Below the pieces are notes generated by a model. The model saw only the letters and a program-made list of their open reading frames with translations. It was not told the DNA's origin and searched no databases. From positions 1 to 64,000 of the forward strand of contig CAJFMX010000012.1 in assembly GCA_904393115.1 (NCBI GenBank): a stretch of DNA of 64,000 bases, given 5' to 3'. The position numbers were made by a program, and so were the translations under genes. Origin of the DNA: an uncultured Clostridia bacterium (GTDB lineage: Bacteria; Bacillota; Clostridia; Christensenellales; UBA1750). Shown in pieces: positions 53,479 through 61,910 of the stretch (positions are counted from its first letter, which is position 1; the number at the start of each line of letters is the position of its first letter).

Positions 53479-54156
53479 TCAAATGGCAAAGTAGTGCTTG
53501 CCGATGACCGTCATCACCGTGCGCGAGTAGATCCACGAGGACGTGGTGCGCGCGGGGTTGTAGTAATAGATGCAGCCGCCGGTCGGGTCCCAGCCGTTCA
53601 TGGCGTCCTGCGCGGCGCGCACGGCCTGGGCGTCCGGCTCCATGTTGATCTGCCCGTCGGCGACCACGTCAAAGGCGCCGGATTGGTAGATCACGCCGGA
53701 GATCGTGTTGGGAAAGGAGGCGTGCTCCACGCGGTTGAGCACCACCGCCGCAACGGCCACCTGGCCAAGATACGGCTCCCCGCGCGCCTCCGCGTAGACC
53801 AGGCGCGCAAGCAGGTCCAGGTTCTTGCTGCGGCCGGTGCTCGTCGAGGCGCCGCCGGACGACGAGGCCGCGTTGATGCCCAGCGCCGCAAACGTCGCGT
53901 CCCCGACCACGCCGTCCGCCGTAAGGCCGTTCTTTCGCTGGAAGTGGACCACGGCCTCGTAGGTGTCCTGGCCGAACACGCCGTCCGCCGCACCCTTTAG
54001 GTACCCCCACTTCTGCAACTTACGCTGCACTTGCCGGACCATCTCCCCGCTGCTCCCCCAGTAGAGGCTCGTCGCCGCCGCTGCCGGCACCGTCGCCGTC
54101 AGCAGCAGCAGAATCGCAAGAAGCAGCGCCGTCTTCCGCATGTTCCTCAAACGCAT
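53479..54156 (-). CDS. sleB: Spore cortex-lytic enzyme SleB
   Basis: Lytic transglycosylase that digests cortex peptidoglycan at germination. The 225 residues have a signal peptide (about 1-28), a peptidoglycan-binding domain (VRQVQRKLQKWGYLKG, DTYEAVVHFQRKNG) and the C-terminal Hydrolase_2 domain with the catalytic Glu in YAEARGEPYLGQVAVAA. The ATG at 54156 has GGAG seven bases upstream. The 5' end overlaps the 3' end of spoIIR by 137 bases in another frame. Confidence 0.92.
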   Translation of the reverse strand: MRLRNMRKTALLLAILLLLTATVPAAAATSLYWGSSGEMVRQVQRKLQKWGYLKGAADGVFGQDTYEAVVHFQRKNGLTADGVVGDATFAALGINAASSSGGASTSTGRSKNLDLLARLVYAEARGEPYLGQVAVAAVVLNRVEHASFPNTISGVIYQSGAFDVVADGQINMEPDAQAVRAAQDAMNGWDPTGGCIYYYNPARTTSSWIYSRTVMTVIGKHYFAI

Positions 54157-54709
54157 TTGCAATCTCCTCTCTGATCCCTCGCAGCCAGTTTGCCAGGCTG
54201 GATTCAAACCGGATCTCCCCTTCGTAGTCCTCGCCGGAAAAGCACAGCGGCGGGTACATCACGCACCACCAGTTGCGCCCCTTGGCGTCACCCAGCAGAA
54301 TGCGCAGGGCCTGATAATCGCCCGCCGGAACGACCTGGCCGCCGTACACCCGCTCCGGGAAGGGAAAGACGCCAAACTCCGTGCGGACCTCCTGCGCAAA
54401 GCCCATCTCCGCGGCGGCGCTCTCGGCGGTCCGCTGGGCCAGGTCCAGGTTGTCCTGCACGATCTGCGCCGCCTCCGCCCCGGAGGACGCGCCCTGCAGC
54501 AGCGGCGTAAAGGCCGCAAGGATCGCGTCGCGGACGTGAAGCTTGATCTCCTGCTGCGCCTGCGTGTCGTCGTGGGCGAGGATGTGGATGCGCACGAGGT
54601 CTCCGCTGCGCACGGCGCTCTGCAGGTCCGTGGGATGCTCCCAGCCCACGGCGTAGACGGCCGCGCAAAGAAGGACGAACGATAGGCATGCAAAAAGCCA
54701 ATGCTTCAC
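54020..54709 (-). CDS. spoIIR: Stage II sporulation protein R
   Basis: Forespore protein secreted across the septum to trigger SpoIIGA and so activate sigma-E. The 229 residues have an N-terminal signal/anchor and the family features LVRIHILAHDDTQAQQEIKLHVRDA (shown in part), FPFPERVYGGQVVPAGDY, NWWCVMYPPLCF. The last 40 residues are Ala/Gly/Asp-rich and are read from DNA that also encodes the SleB signal peptide. The start is a GTG at 54709 enclosed in a stable hairpin. Confidence 0.92.
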   Translation of the reverse strand: MKHWLFACLSFVLLCAAVYAVGWEHPTDLQSAVRSGDLVRIHILAHDDTQAQQEIKLHVRDAILAAFTPLLQGASSGAEAAQIVQDNLDLAQRTAESAAAEMGFAQEVRTEFGVFPFPERVYGGQVVPAGDYQALRILLGDAKGRNWWCVMYPPLCFSGEDYEGEIRFESSLANWLRGIREEIANAFEEHAEDGAASCDSAAADGDGAGSGGDEPLLGEQRGDGPASAA

Positions 54710-54744
54710 GGTTACTCACCCCTTTCCCCGTGTAGCATTGGCTT
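54695..54744 (-). other. Hairpin spanning the spoIIR start
   Basis: Arms 54695-54705 and 54734-54744 are perfect 11-bp complements. On the - strand the second arm is followed by TTTTTG. The SD-like GGGG and the GTG start lie in the loop. It could end ispE read-through, hold back spoIIR translation, or both. Confidence 0.65.
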
Positions 54745-54762
54745 GTTTTTCCGGTTTTATGC
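54733..54762 (-). promoter_or_regulatory. Candidate forespore (sigma-F type) promoter of spoIIR
   Basis: GCATA (54758-54762) and GCCAATGCTA (54733-54742) are 15 bases apart. The first fits the sigma-F -35; the second only partly fits its -10. The call rests mainly on spoIIR being a sigma-F gene elsewhere. Confidence 0.35.
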
Positions 54763-54779
54763 GGTTGTTTGCGGCGCGA

Positions 54780-55646
54780 TCAGAGGAATTTTACGCCCAC
54801 GTCCACGCTCTGCGCGGCGCAGCACTCCGGGTAGACGCGCTTTAGGTCCACGGCGGTTTCCGCCGCCCGCTCCCAGGAGTCGAACAGGCCGAACACCGCC
54901 GAGCCGCTGCCCGACATGCGCGCGTGCAGCGCGCCCCGCCCGCGCAGCAGCGCGAGCGCATCGGCGATGCCGGGCTGCCGCTCCAGGGCGACGGATTCGA
55001 GCACGTTCCCCATGCAGGCGATCAGGCTGCGGACGTCCCCCGCCTCCATGGCGCGGGCCGCGCCGGCCGTGTCCGGGTGCCGGGAGACCTTCGCCAGGTC
55101 CAGCGCGCCGAAGATCTCCTTGGTCAGCAGCCCCTCGCAGGGCTTGAGGATCACCAGGTGCAGCGGCAGCCGGCTGCGCACGGGCGCAAGGTCCGTGCCG
55201 ATCCCGGTCGCGCGCTGGCAGCCCCCCGCGATGCAGAAGGGCACGTCCGCGCCAAGGCGCGCGCCCAGCGCCTGCAGGCGCTCCGGCGGATACTGCAGGT
55301 TCCAGAGCGCGTTTAGGCCCACCAGGGCCGCCGCCGCGTCGCCGCTGCCGCCGCCCAGGCCCGCCGCGACGGGAACGTGCTTCTCCAAGGCAATTTTTGC
55401 GCGCGGCGCAATGCCGGCGTCCTCCGCCAGCAAGCGCGCCGCGCGCAAGATCAGGTTCTGCGGGTCGGGGCGCAGGGCCCCCTCTATCGTCAGCTCCAGG
55501 TCCTCCGCCTCGCGCAGGCGGAGCGTGTCGCACAGGCTCACGGACTGCATGAGCAGGTCCACCTCGTGGTATCCATCCGCGCGCCGGCGCAGCACATCCA
55601 CCGTCAGGTTGACCTTGGCGCGCGCCTGCAAGCAATACTCCCTCAC
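54780..55646 (-). CDS. ispE: 4-diphosphocytidyl-2-C-methyl-D-erythritol kinase
   Basis: GHMP kinase of the MEP isoprenoid pathway. The 288 residues show the N-terminal ARAKVNLTVDVLRRRADGYHEV, the ATP-binding glycine loop PVAAGLGGGSGDAAAAL, and the C-terminal MSGSGSAVFG. A GTG at 55646 is chosen because homologues begin there; the frame is open 15 codons further up. spoIIR follows. Confidence 0.95.
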   Translation of the reverse strand: MREYCLQARAKVNLTVDVLRRRADGYHEVDLLMQSVSLCDTLRLREAEDLELTIEGALRPDPQNLILRAARLLAEDAGIAPRAKIALEKHVPVAAGLGGGSGDAAAALVGLNALWNLQYPPERLQALGARLGADVPFCIAGGCQRATGIGTDLAPVRSRLPLHLVILKPCEGLLTKEIFGALDLAKVSRHPDTAGAARAMEAGDVRSLIACMGNVLESVALERQPGIADALALLRGRGALHARMSGSGSAVFGLFDSWERAAETAVDLKRVYPECCAAQSVDVGVKFL

Positions 55647-55694
55647 AATGCCTTCCCCCAAGCGTTCTCTTCTGGGGAAAGCATAGCACACATC

Positions 55695-57215
55695 CTAAAA
55701 CGAGGTCAAGCGCCGATAGACCAGCACGGGCGATTTTCCCTCGGGATTTCGCTGGCGCAGCTCCTCCTCCGCGATGCGGTAGCGCCGCGCGACCTCCCAG
55801 AGCGTCTCCTCGGGCTTGGGGTAGTAGAGCACCGCGCCCACGGGCAGGGCCACCGGCTCGCCCTCCTCCGCGATCTCGGTCACGACGGCCACGTCCGCCG
55901 TGCCCACGCGCTCGGCCCGCAGCGTCAGGGGAATGCGCACCTGCGCCTGGCTCTGGGAGACGCGCTCGGCCGTGACGTAGCCCATCTCCACGGCGCGCAC
56001 GTCCGCCCGGCCGTCGACCTCCGGAAACTCCAGCGCGAAGGGCACCTCGCGCTCATAGACGGCAAGGGGCACCTCGCCCCCGGTTCGGTACAGGAGGCTC
56101 ACGCGCATCAGGCCCTCCGCCTGCGCGCTCTCCTCGCCGACGATGTCCAGCGCAACGGGCGCGGCGAACGCGCCGAGGATCTCCCCAAGGCCCGGCGAGG
56201 CCGCGGGCAGTTCGACCTCCAGCAGCAGGGTCTGCGTCTGCTCCAGCTGCTCGTCTTCGTGGATGAAGCGCACTTCCTCCTGCACGGCGGCAAAGGGGTC
56301 CTCCGTCAGGGGGTAGGCGTCGGCGAGGACCTCCGTCGCGGCCGGCTCCTTGGCCTCCGCCTCCAGCTCCAGGATGTACTCGATGCGCAGATTCCCCTCC
56401 TGCACGTCGTCGTCCTGGTTGAACACGACCTCGCTCTTGAGCCCGCGCACGTGCGCGGTGACGATCGCCTGCACGCCCGGGCGGAAGCCTTCGCCCTCGA
56501 TCTCCTCGGAAAAGGGGATCGTCTCGCTCTGCCAGCCCACGGGGCCGCCGGCCTCCGCCCCGGACAGGAGGCTGTCCACCGTGACCGAGCCGGTGACCTC
56601 GACCTCCCCGTCCTCGACCAGGACGTTGTCCACCTGCACCCGCGCGCCGGAGTTGACCACGCGCGTATAGGCCGGGTCCGTAAGGGGGAAGTTCTCCGCA
56701 AAGGCCTCGCGCTCCTGGGCGCGGACCGCCTGGTTGAGCGTCTCCAGGCGCGCGGTCTTGACCGCCATGGCCACCGGCGCATCCACGCCCGTGGCCAGCG
56801 CCTCCACGGCCGGCTGCACGACAAAGCCCTCCAGGCACAGCGTCGCGGAGAAGTCCATCCGGCCGTCCTTCTCCTCCGCGCCGGCGCTGCACACCGTCGC
56901 GCGGACGGTTGCGCGCATCTTGGGCGCGGCCTCCTCCACCTGCAGCACAGCGCTGAAGCTCGCCTGTGCGTCGCGGGAAAAGAGCTCTCCCGCCTGCGTC
57001 AGGTACAGCGCGGAGAATTCCGTCGTTCCCTGCACCGCGACGCCCCCGGTCTGCACTTCCACTGTGCCGATGGACGGCAGGGCGCGGCAGCTCACGAGGG
57101 AGACGTTGCGGTCCCCGCCCGAGAGCATGACCGAGGTTTCGGCCGTCGCCTGCGCGCTCCCCTGGCCGACCAGGCGTTCCACGGGGATGTTTTCCTTGAG
57201 CAATTTGCCTGCCAT
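55695..57215 (-). CDS. sipL: SipL-like spore coat morphogenesis protein (SPOCS and LysM)
   Basis: Clostridial protein that binds SpoIVA and anchors the coat to the forespore. The 506 residues carry repeated DUF3794/SPOCS regions and a C-terminal LysM domain (YYPKPEETLWEVARRYRIA). N terminus MAGKLLKENIPVERLVGQG. ATG at 57215 with AAGGAGG upstream. It lies right after spo0A. Naming as SipL rests on the SPOCS plus LysM architecture. Confidence 0.88.
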   Translation of the reverse strand: MAGKLLKENIPVERLVGQGSAQATAETSVMLSGGDRNVSLVSCRALPSIGTVEVQTGGVAVQGTTEFSALYLTQAGELFSRDAQASFSAVLQVEEAAPKMRATVRATVCSAGAEEKDGRMDFSATLCLEGFVVQPAVEALATGVDAPVAMAVKTARLETLNQAVRAQEREAFAENFPLTDPAYTRVVNSGARVQVDNVLVEDGEVEVTGSVTVDSLLSGAEAGGPVGWQSETIPFSEEIEGEGFRPGVQAIVTAHVRGLKSEVVFNQDDDVQEGNLRIEYILELEAEAKEPAATEVLADAYPLTEDPFAAVQEEVRFIHEDEQLEQTQTLLLEVELPAASPGLGEILGAFAAPVALDIVGEESAQAEGLMRVSLLYRTGGEVPLAVYEREVPFALEFPEVDGRADVRAVEMGYVTAERVSQSQAQVRIPLTLRAERVGTADVAVVTEIAEEGEPVALPVGAVLYYPKPEETLWEVARRYRIAEEELRQRNPEGKSPVLVYRRLTSF

Positions 57216-57284
57216 ATCGATCCTCCTTACCCATGTTGAGCCCTTACCCGTACTCAATGGATCTATATGGCGGCACGCCCTTGG

Positions 57285-58058
57285 TTATGCGCTCTTTTCG
57301 ATGGAGAGCCGGTCGGCGATCAGCGCGATGAATTCGCCGTTTGTCGGCTTTTCGTGCTTGACGTAGAGCTTGGAGCCGAAGAGCATGTTGATGTTCTCCA
57401 TCTGCCCGCGCGTCCAGGCGACGTCGATGGCGTGGCGGATGGCCCGCTCGACCTTGGAGGAGGTGGTGTTGAAGTTGAGGGCGACCGTCGGGTAGAGGTC
57501 CTTGGTGATGGCGTTGATCATCTCCCGGTCGTTGACCACGAGCTTGATGGCCTCGCGCAGGAAGTGATAGCCCTTGATGTGCGCCGGAATCCCCATGGAC
57601 AAAAAGATGTTCGCAATGCGCTCGTCCAGGGAACAGTTCGCCGGCTGCGGCGCGCGCACGGGCGCGTCGGCCTGCACCTCCACCGGCTGATTCCGCTCCA
57701 CGATGCGCTGGTAGACCGCGCTGAGCTCAAAGGGCTTGAGGATGTAATAGTCGCTGCCCAGATTGATGGCGCGCTGGATGAAGTCGTCCCGCATCAGCGC
57801 CGTCACGGCGATGATGTGCGGGCGGTGCGGCAGATTCTCCTTTTGGATCTGTGCCAGCACGCCGAAGCCGTCGAGCCTGGGCATGACCATGTCCAGCAGA
57901 AGGACATCCACCGGCTTGCTGCGCAGAATGTCCATGACCTGCAGCCCGTCCTCCGCCGTGCCCACGACCTCGATGTCTTCCTTGTCCTGAAGATAGGAGC
58001 TGAGCACTTCCAGCACGACCGTGCTGTCATCCGCAATAAGAACCTTGATCTTTTCCAC
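57285..58058 (-). CDS. spo0A: Sporulation master regulator Spo0A
   Basis: Response regulator that commits the cell to sporulation. The 257 residues have a receiver domain with the acidic pocket IADDS and the phospho-acceptor Asp56 in LLLDMVMPRLDG, a linker, and the Spo0A DNA-binding domain (DERIANIFLSMGIPAHIKGY, VERAIRHAIDVAWTRG). The GTG at 58058 follows AGGAGG by nine bases. spoIVB, the usual upstream neighbour in Bacillus and Clostridium, is missing; glpK stands there instead. Confidence 0.97.
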   Translation of the reverse strand: MEKIKVLIADDSTVVLEVLSSYLQDKEDIEVVGTAEDGLQVMDILRSKPVDVLLLDMVMPRLDGFGVLAQIQKENLPHRPHIIAVTALMRDDFIQRAINLGSDYYILKPFELSAVYQRIVERNQPVEVQADAPVRAPQPANCSLDERIANIFLSMGIPAHIKGYHFLREAIKLVVNDREMINAITKDLYPTVALNFNTTSSKVERAIRHAIDVAWTRGQMENINMLFGSKLYVKHEKPTNGEFIALIADRLSIEKSA

Positions 58059-58177
58059 CAGAAGACGCCTCCTCATCAATCGTTCTCGGAGCGCTTTCTC
58101 CCTCGCCCGATAAAAGATACTTTCCGTATAAATTTCAGCAGGCATGTTTGAAAGTTGCTCCCTTTTCAGATGAGAGT

Positions 58178-58206
58178 ATTTTAGACCAAATTCCTCCGCT
58201 CGTCAA
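58178..58206 (-). promoter_or_regulatory. Predicted promoter of spo0A
   Basis: The -35 TTGACG (58201-58206) and -10 TAAAAT (58178-58183) have a 17-base spacer, leaving a leader of about 110 bases. A vegetative sigma-A type; no complete sigma-H promoter was found. Confidence 0.8.
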
Positions 58207-58344
58207 CTGGTTTATGTGCTTTTTTGCGGATTTAGCGCGCAAACAATCATGCATTACTTGAAATTCTCTTGCTGTGTTCCCCTTTCCGCTCTGCGGCGCT
58301 TCATCTTTTCCGAGGAAATGGCGAAGAAAAAACTACTGTCGGGA

Positions 58345-58394
58345 TTTGTCAAATTTTGTCAAAGGCGGCCTTCCCCTTCGTTTCATTCGACAGA
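58345..58394. promoter_or_regulatory. Cluster of Spo0A-binding (0A) boxes
   Basis: Two identical TTTGTCAAA boxes stand head to tail at 58345-58353 and 58355-58363, one helical turn apart, and a third, reverse-oriented TTCGACAGA at 58386-58394 matches at eight of nine positions. They lie about 140-190 bp upstream of the spo0A promoter and just past the glpK stop, as expected for autoregulation. Confidence 0.75.
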
Positions 58395-58412
58395 ATCCCG
58401 ACGCAGTCGACA

Positions 58413-59903
58413 TCATTCCGCCCAGCGCATGGCGCGCAGCACCGCGCGGTGCCACTGCTTGAGGCGCGCTGCGCGCTCGTCCTCGACAAACTTCGGCTGG
58501 AAAACCTTTTCTGCGCGCCAGATCGCGCGGACCTGCTCGCGGCTCTCCCAGAATCCCACGGCAAGGCCCGCCAGCAGCGCGGCGCCCAGGGCCGTGGTCT
58601 CCGTCACGGCCGGCCGCACCACGGGAACGCCCAGGATGTCCGCCTGGAACTGCATCAGGAACTCGTTCGCGCTGGCGCCGCCGTCGGCCCGCATCTGGGA
58701 AAGGGGCGTGGCGCTGTCGCGCGCCATGGCCTCCATGACGTCCGCGGTCTGGAAGGCGATGGCCTCCAGCGCGGCGCGGACGATGTGCGCGCGGCCGGCC
58801 CCGCGCGTCAGGCCCACGAGGGTCCCGCGGCCGTACATGTCCCAATAGGGCGCGCCCAGGCCCGTAAAGGCCGGGACGAGGTAGACCCCGGCCGTATCCG
58901 GCACGGACAGGGCGACGGCCTCGGACTCCGCCGCCGAGCCGATGAGCTTCATCTCGTCCCGGAGCCACTGCACGACGGCCCCGGCGACAAAGACCGATCC
59001 CTCCAGGGCGTACTCGGTCCTTCCGCCCATGCGCCAGGCCACGGTTGTCAGCAGGCCGTTCTGCGAGGCGACGGCCTCCTCGCCGGTCTGCATGAGCAGG
59101 AATCCGCCCGTGCCGTACGTCGTCTTGACCATGCCCCGGTCGAAGCACGCCTGGCCAAAGAGCGCCGCCTGCTGGTCGCCCGCGATGCCCGCGATGGGGA
59201 TCTCCGCGCCGAGGATCTCCTTGTCCAGGGTCCCGATCACGCCGCTGGAGTCCACGACCTCGGGCAGGATGGCGCGGGGGATCTCCATGCGCTCGAGCAG
59301 TTCGTCGTCCCAGGCAAGGGTGTGGATGTTGAAGAGCATCGTGCGCGAGGCGTTGGAGACGTCGGTGACGTGGACGTGCTCGCGCGTGAGGTTCCAGATC
59401 AGCCAGGCGTCCACCGTGCCAAAGAGCAGCTCCCCCGCCTGCGCGGCGACGCGCGCGCCCGGGACGTTGCGCAGAATCCACTGGATCTTCGTGGCGCAGA
59501 AGTAGGCGTCCGGCACAAGGCCCGTCTTTTCGCGGATCATGGGCTCCGCGCCCTCGGCCTTGAGGCGCTCGATCTCCTCGGCCGTGCGCCGGCACTGCCA
59601 GACGATGGCGTTGCACACGGGCTTGCCGGTCTTTCGATCCCAGAGGATCGTGGTCTCGCGCTGGTTCGTGATGCCGATGGCGGCGATCTCCTCCGGGGCG
59701 ATGCCCGCCTTCTTCACGGCCTGGCGCAGGGCCTCGACCTGCGAAGAGAGGATCTGCTGCGGATCGTGCTCGACCCAGCCGGGCTTGGGATAGATCTGCG
59801 GGAACTCGATCCCGTGCGCGGCCACGACCGCGCCGCTGGCGTCGACGACCACCGCGCGGGAGCTGGTCGTGCCCTGGTCCAATGCGACGATGTATTTTTT
59901 CAC
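58413..59903 (-). CDS. glpK: Glycerol kinase
   Basis: Phosphorylates glycerol to glycerol-3-phosphate, feeding the GlpA-like trio at 47-50 kb. The 496 residues have [15 protein letters not shown], the GlpK signatures ([24 protein letters not shown] in part, [16 protein letters not shown]), and [14 protein letters not shown]. The start is a GTG at 59903 with GGGGAGG upstream. Located upstream of spo0A on the same strand. Confidence 0.97.
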   Translation of the reverse strand: MKKYIVALDQGTTSSRAVVVDASGAVVAAHGIEFPQIYPKPGWVEHDPQQILSSQVEALRQAVKKAGIAPEEIAAIGITNQRETTILWDRKTGKPVCNAIVWQCRRTAEEIERLKAEGAEPMIREKTGLVPDAYFCATKIQWILRNVPGARVAAQAGELLFGTVDAWLIWNLTREHVHVTDVSNASRTMLFNIHTLAWDDELLERMEIPRAILPEVVDSSGVIGTLDKEILGAEIPIAGIAGDQQAALFGQACFDRGMVKTTYGTGGFLLMQTGEEAVASQNGLLTTVAWRMGGRTEYALEGSVFVAGAVVQWLRDEMKLIGSAAESEAVALSVPDTAGVYLVPAFTGLGAPYWDMYGRGTLVGLTRGAGRAHIVRAALEAIAFQTADVMEAMARDSATPLSQMRADGGASANEFLMQFQADILGVPVVRPAVTETTALGAALLAGLAVGFWESREQVRAIWRAEKVFQPKFVEDERAARLKQWHRAVLRAMRWAE

Positions 59904-59955
59904 TCTGTTCTGCCTCCCCGTTTTTTTCGTTCTGCATCGGGTCTTTCTCGGTTTC

Positions 59956-59984
59956 ATTATAGCAAAGCGCTCCCGTGTCAACAA
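59956..59984 (-). promoter_or_regulatory. Predicted promoter of glpK
   Basis: A perfect -10 TATAAT (59956-59961) with TTGTTG (59979-59984) at 17 bases. A perfect TTGACA (59976-59981) overlaps it but would give only 14 bases, too short for a normal sigma-A promoter. Confidence 0.6.
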
Positions 59985-60043
59985 GCCCGGACGGCGCATA
60001 GGATGGACGGAGGGCAAAGGCCCGCAAGAAAGGAGCATCTGCC

Positions 60044-60280
60044 ATGGAACGATCGAGTACATACGCAGGCGGCGCTGCCGCCAAGGCCGCGCGCACGCGC
60101 GAAGGGGACCGCTGGGTCGCCCTGCGGACGCTGCGCAACCCCACGACCACCATCCAGGACGCGGCGGGCGCGCCCGCCGGGCCGCCGGAGTCCGCGCCCG
60201 CCCCCGAGCGCCGCCCCGTGCTCTACGAGGCGGTCGTCCGGCGCCACCTGGAAGCGCGCCAGCGCATCGGCAACCCGTAA
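60044..60280 (+). CDS. Small Ala/Arg-rich protein (78 aa), lone + strand gene
   Basis: The ATG at 60044 has AAAGGAG nine bases upstream. The 78 residues are rich in Ala, Arg and Pro, with no membrane segment, and end in a basic helix ([18 protein letters not shown]). A strong terminator follows the stop by four bases, which makes a genuine transcription unit likely. Upstream, CATAGGAT (59997-60004) resembles the -10 of mother-cell sporulation promoters (CATAnnnT). Function unknown; a small spore protein is a guess. Confidence 0.6.
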   Translation: MERSSTYAGGAAAKAARTREGDRWVALRTLRNPTTTIQDAAGAPAGPPESAPAPERRPVLYEAVVRRHLEARQRIGNP

Positions 60281-60284
60281 ACGG

Positions 60285-60316
60285 AAAGCGCGCAGGGCGT
60301 TCGCCCTGCGCGCTTT
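60285..60316. terminator. Strong terminator after the 78-aa gene
   Basis: A 15-bp perfect stem (60285-60299 with 60302-60316) built on GCGCGCAGGGCG/CGCCCTGCGCGC, with A and T runs at its feet. It would serve the + strand small gene and the - strand DUF4340 gene. Confidence 0.9.
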
Positions 60317-60338
60317 TTGTCGTGCAAGATTCGGGAGG

Positions 60339-61910
60339 TTATTCCTCTTCCTCGTCGAGGTTGCCCGCGGCAAGGTCTGCCATCGTGGGCAGGATGGAGT
60401 CCACCTGGTCCTTCTTGCAGATCAGGTCCACGCTGCCCTCGCGGCGGACGCAGTAGTTGTTGATGTCGTAGGGCAGGTACTCCACGGTGATGGGCTCGGT
60501 GCCGTTGTTGAAGGTATAGGTCACCGTGAGCACGGGCGTCTGGCTCTCGTCGACGAGCTCCTCGTCCACAAGGCCCGAGATCGTCACGCCGATGATGGTC
60601 TGGTAGGCCGTCTTGAAGGCGTCCTCCTGCACCTCGGCGCCGTCCAGGAAGAAGGTCTCCAGGTAATCGGGCGAGCCGTTGGCCAGGGTCTTGAGCGCCC
60701 CGTCCTCGTCGTACTGCTCCTGGCGCTCGATGGTCATGGTGTAGGCGGTCGCGCCGTCGGTGACGTCCACGCGGTCGACCTCCGTGATGCTGATGATGTT
60801 GGTGAACATATCCAGGTAATGGGTCACCTGGAAGTCCTCTGCAAACGCGAGGTAGGACGTGCTGATGGTGAATACGTCGTTGGTGTCGTCAATGGTGCAG
60901 TAATAGTGGATGTCGTCGCCCTCCACCAGGTCGCCCAGGTGCAGCGTGCGGGAGGAGCCGTCCAGGTCCGTCACCGTGATGGAGAACCAGGGGGTATCCA
61001 GGCCGTAGTCGGCGAGGTCATCCACCGTGCCCAGGTACTCATACAGGCCGCAGTCGCTCACGCTCATCACCAGCTCGCTGACCGCGCCGCTGTCCAGCCA
61101 GAGCGTGCGCGGCTCGGTCATCTGCCAGGTGCCGGTTGCAAAGGTGGTGGGGTTCTCCGCGGGCTGGAAGGTGATGCGGTCCTGCCCCTCCTGCTCGATG
61201 ACGACGGAGGCGGTGTTCGTGATGTCCGTGCTGATCTCCGGCATCTCCAGGCTGCGGTAGCGCAGGAGCGAGCCGCCGAAGATGTTCGCAAAGTAGGGCC
61301 GCAGGATGTAGACGTCGTTTTCGCCCTGCACGCAGGCGTAGATCTGGCCGGTGAGGGACTGCACATCGCCCAGCTCCAGCACCAGGGAGGTATTGTCGCT
61401 GTAGTTGACCGTCAGCGTGCAGGAGGGGGTGTCCAGGCCGTAGGTCGAGAGATCCTGCGCATCGGCCTCCACGAGCTGGTCAGCCTCCATGTCCGCCGCG
61501 TTGACAAAGGCAGCCGAGCAGGTGCTCTGGTTGAGCTGCGCATCGTCCATGATGTCCACGTGGAAGACCTCGTCCGCAGTGCCGTCCTCGGCGGTGACCT
61601 CCTCCTTGGTGATGGTGAAGGTGTTTTCGCCGTCGATGTGGATGCTGACGACGTCCTCCGTGACGTGGTCGGAGAGCGCGACGGCCTGCGACTCGGTCTG
61701 CACGTTCTCCTCCTCCTGGTTCAGCAGGCCCGGCAGGAAGAGCGCCAGCACCGCCGCAAGGACGATGACCGCGCCGGCCGTCACCAGGACGGCCAGGCGG
61801 TTGACGGGCTTTTTCGCCTTGTGTTCCTTTCGCAGGGAGGCGCCAAGGTCAATCTTCTCCACCGGCTCCTCTTCCTGCAAGTCCTCGGTTCTGCGGGGTT
61901 CGTCTGCCAT
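60339..61910 (-). CDS. DUF4340 domain protein of a Gld-type ABC cluster
   Basis: The 523 residues have an N-terminal cytosolic part, one membrane helix (about 38-60, RLAVLVTAGAVIVLAAVL) and a large extracellular beta-rich DUF4340 region with repeated lipoprotein-like units. The gene starts immediately after the gldG stop (TAA then ATG). It is the usual third member of GldF/GldG-type ABC export clusters of unknown substrate. Confidence 0.9.
   Translation of the reverse strand: MADEPRRTEDLQEEEPVEKIDLGASLRKEHKAKKPVNRLAVLVTAGAVIVLAAVLALFLPGLLNQEEENVQTESQAVALSDHVTEDVVSIHIDGENTFTITKEEVTAEDGTADEVFHVDIMDDAQLNQSTCSAAFVNAADMEADQLVEADAQDLSTYGLDTPSCTLTVNYSDNTSLVLELGDVQSLTGQIYACVQGENDVYILRPYFANIFGGSLLRYRSLEMPEISTDITNTASVVIEQEGQDRITFQPAENPTTFATGTWQMTEPRTLWLDSGAVSELVMSVSDCGLYEYLGTVDDLADYGLDTPWFSITVTDLDGSSRTLHLGDLVEGDDIHYYCTIDDTNDVFTISTSYLAFAEDFQVTHYLDMFTNIISITEVDRVDVTDGATAYTMTIERQEQYDEDGALKTLANGSPDYLETFFLDGAEVQEDAFKTAYQTIIGVTISGLVDEELVDESQTPVLTVTYTFNNGTEPITVEYLPYDINNYCVRREGSVDLICKKDQVDSILPTMADLAAGNLDEEEE

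Noticed and set aside
58150-58195. AGGAATTT upstream of spo0A as a sigma-H -35 box.
   Set aside because: No GAAT-type -10 is found at the right distance; the same bases are part of the spacer of a good sigma-A promoter.
59956-59981. Perfect TTGACA and TATAAT in front of glpK as one promoter.
   Set aside because: They are only 14 bases apart; TTGTTG at 17 bases is used instead.
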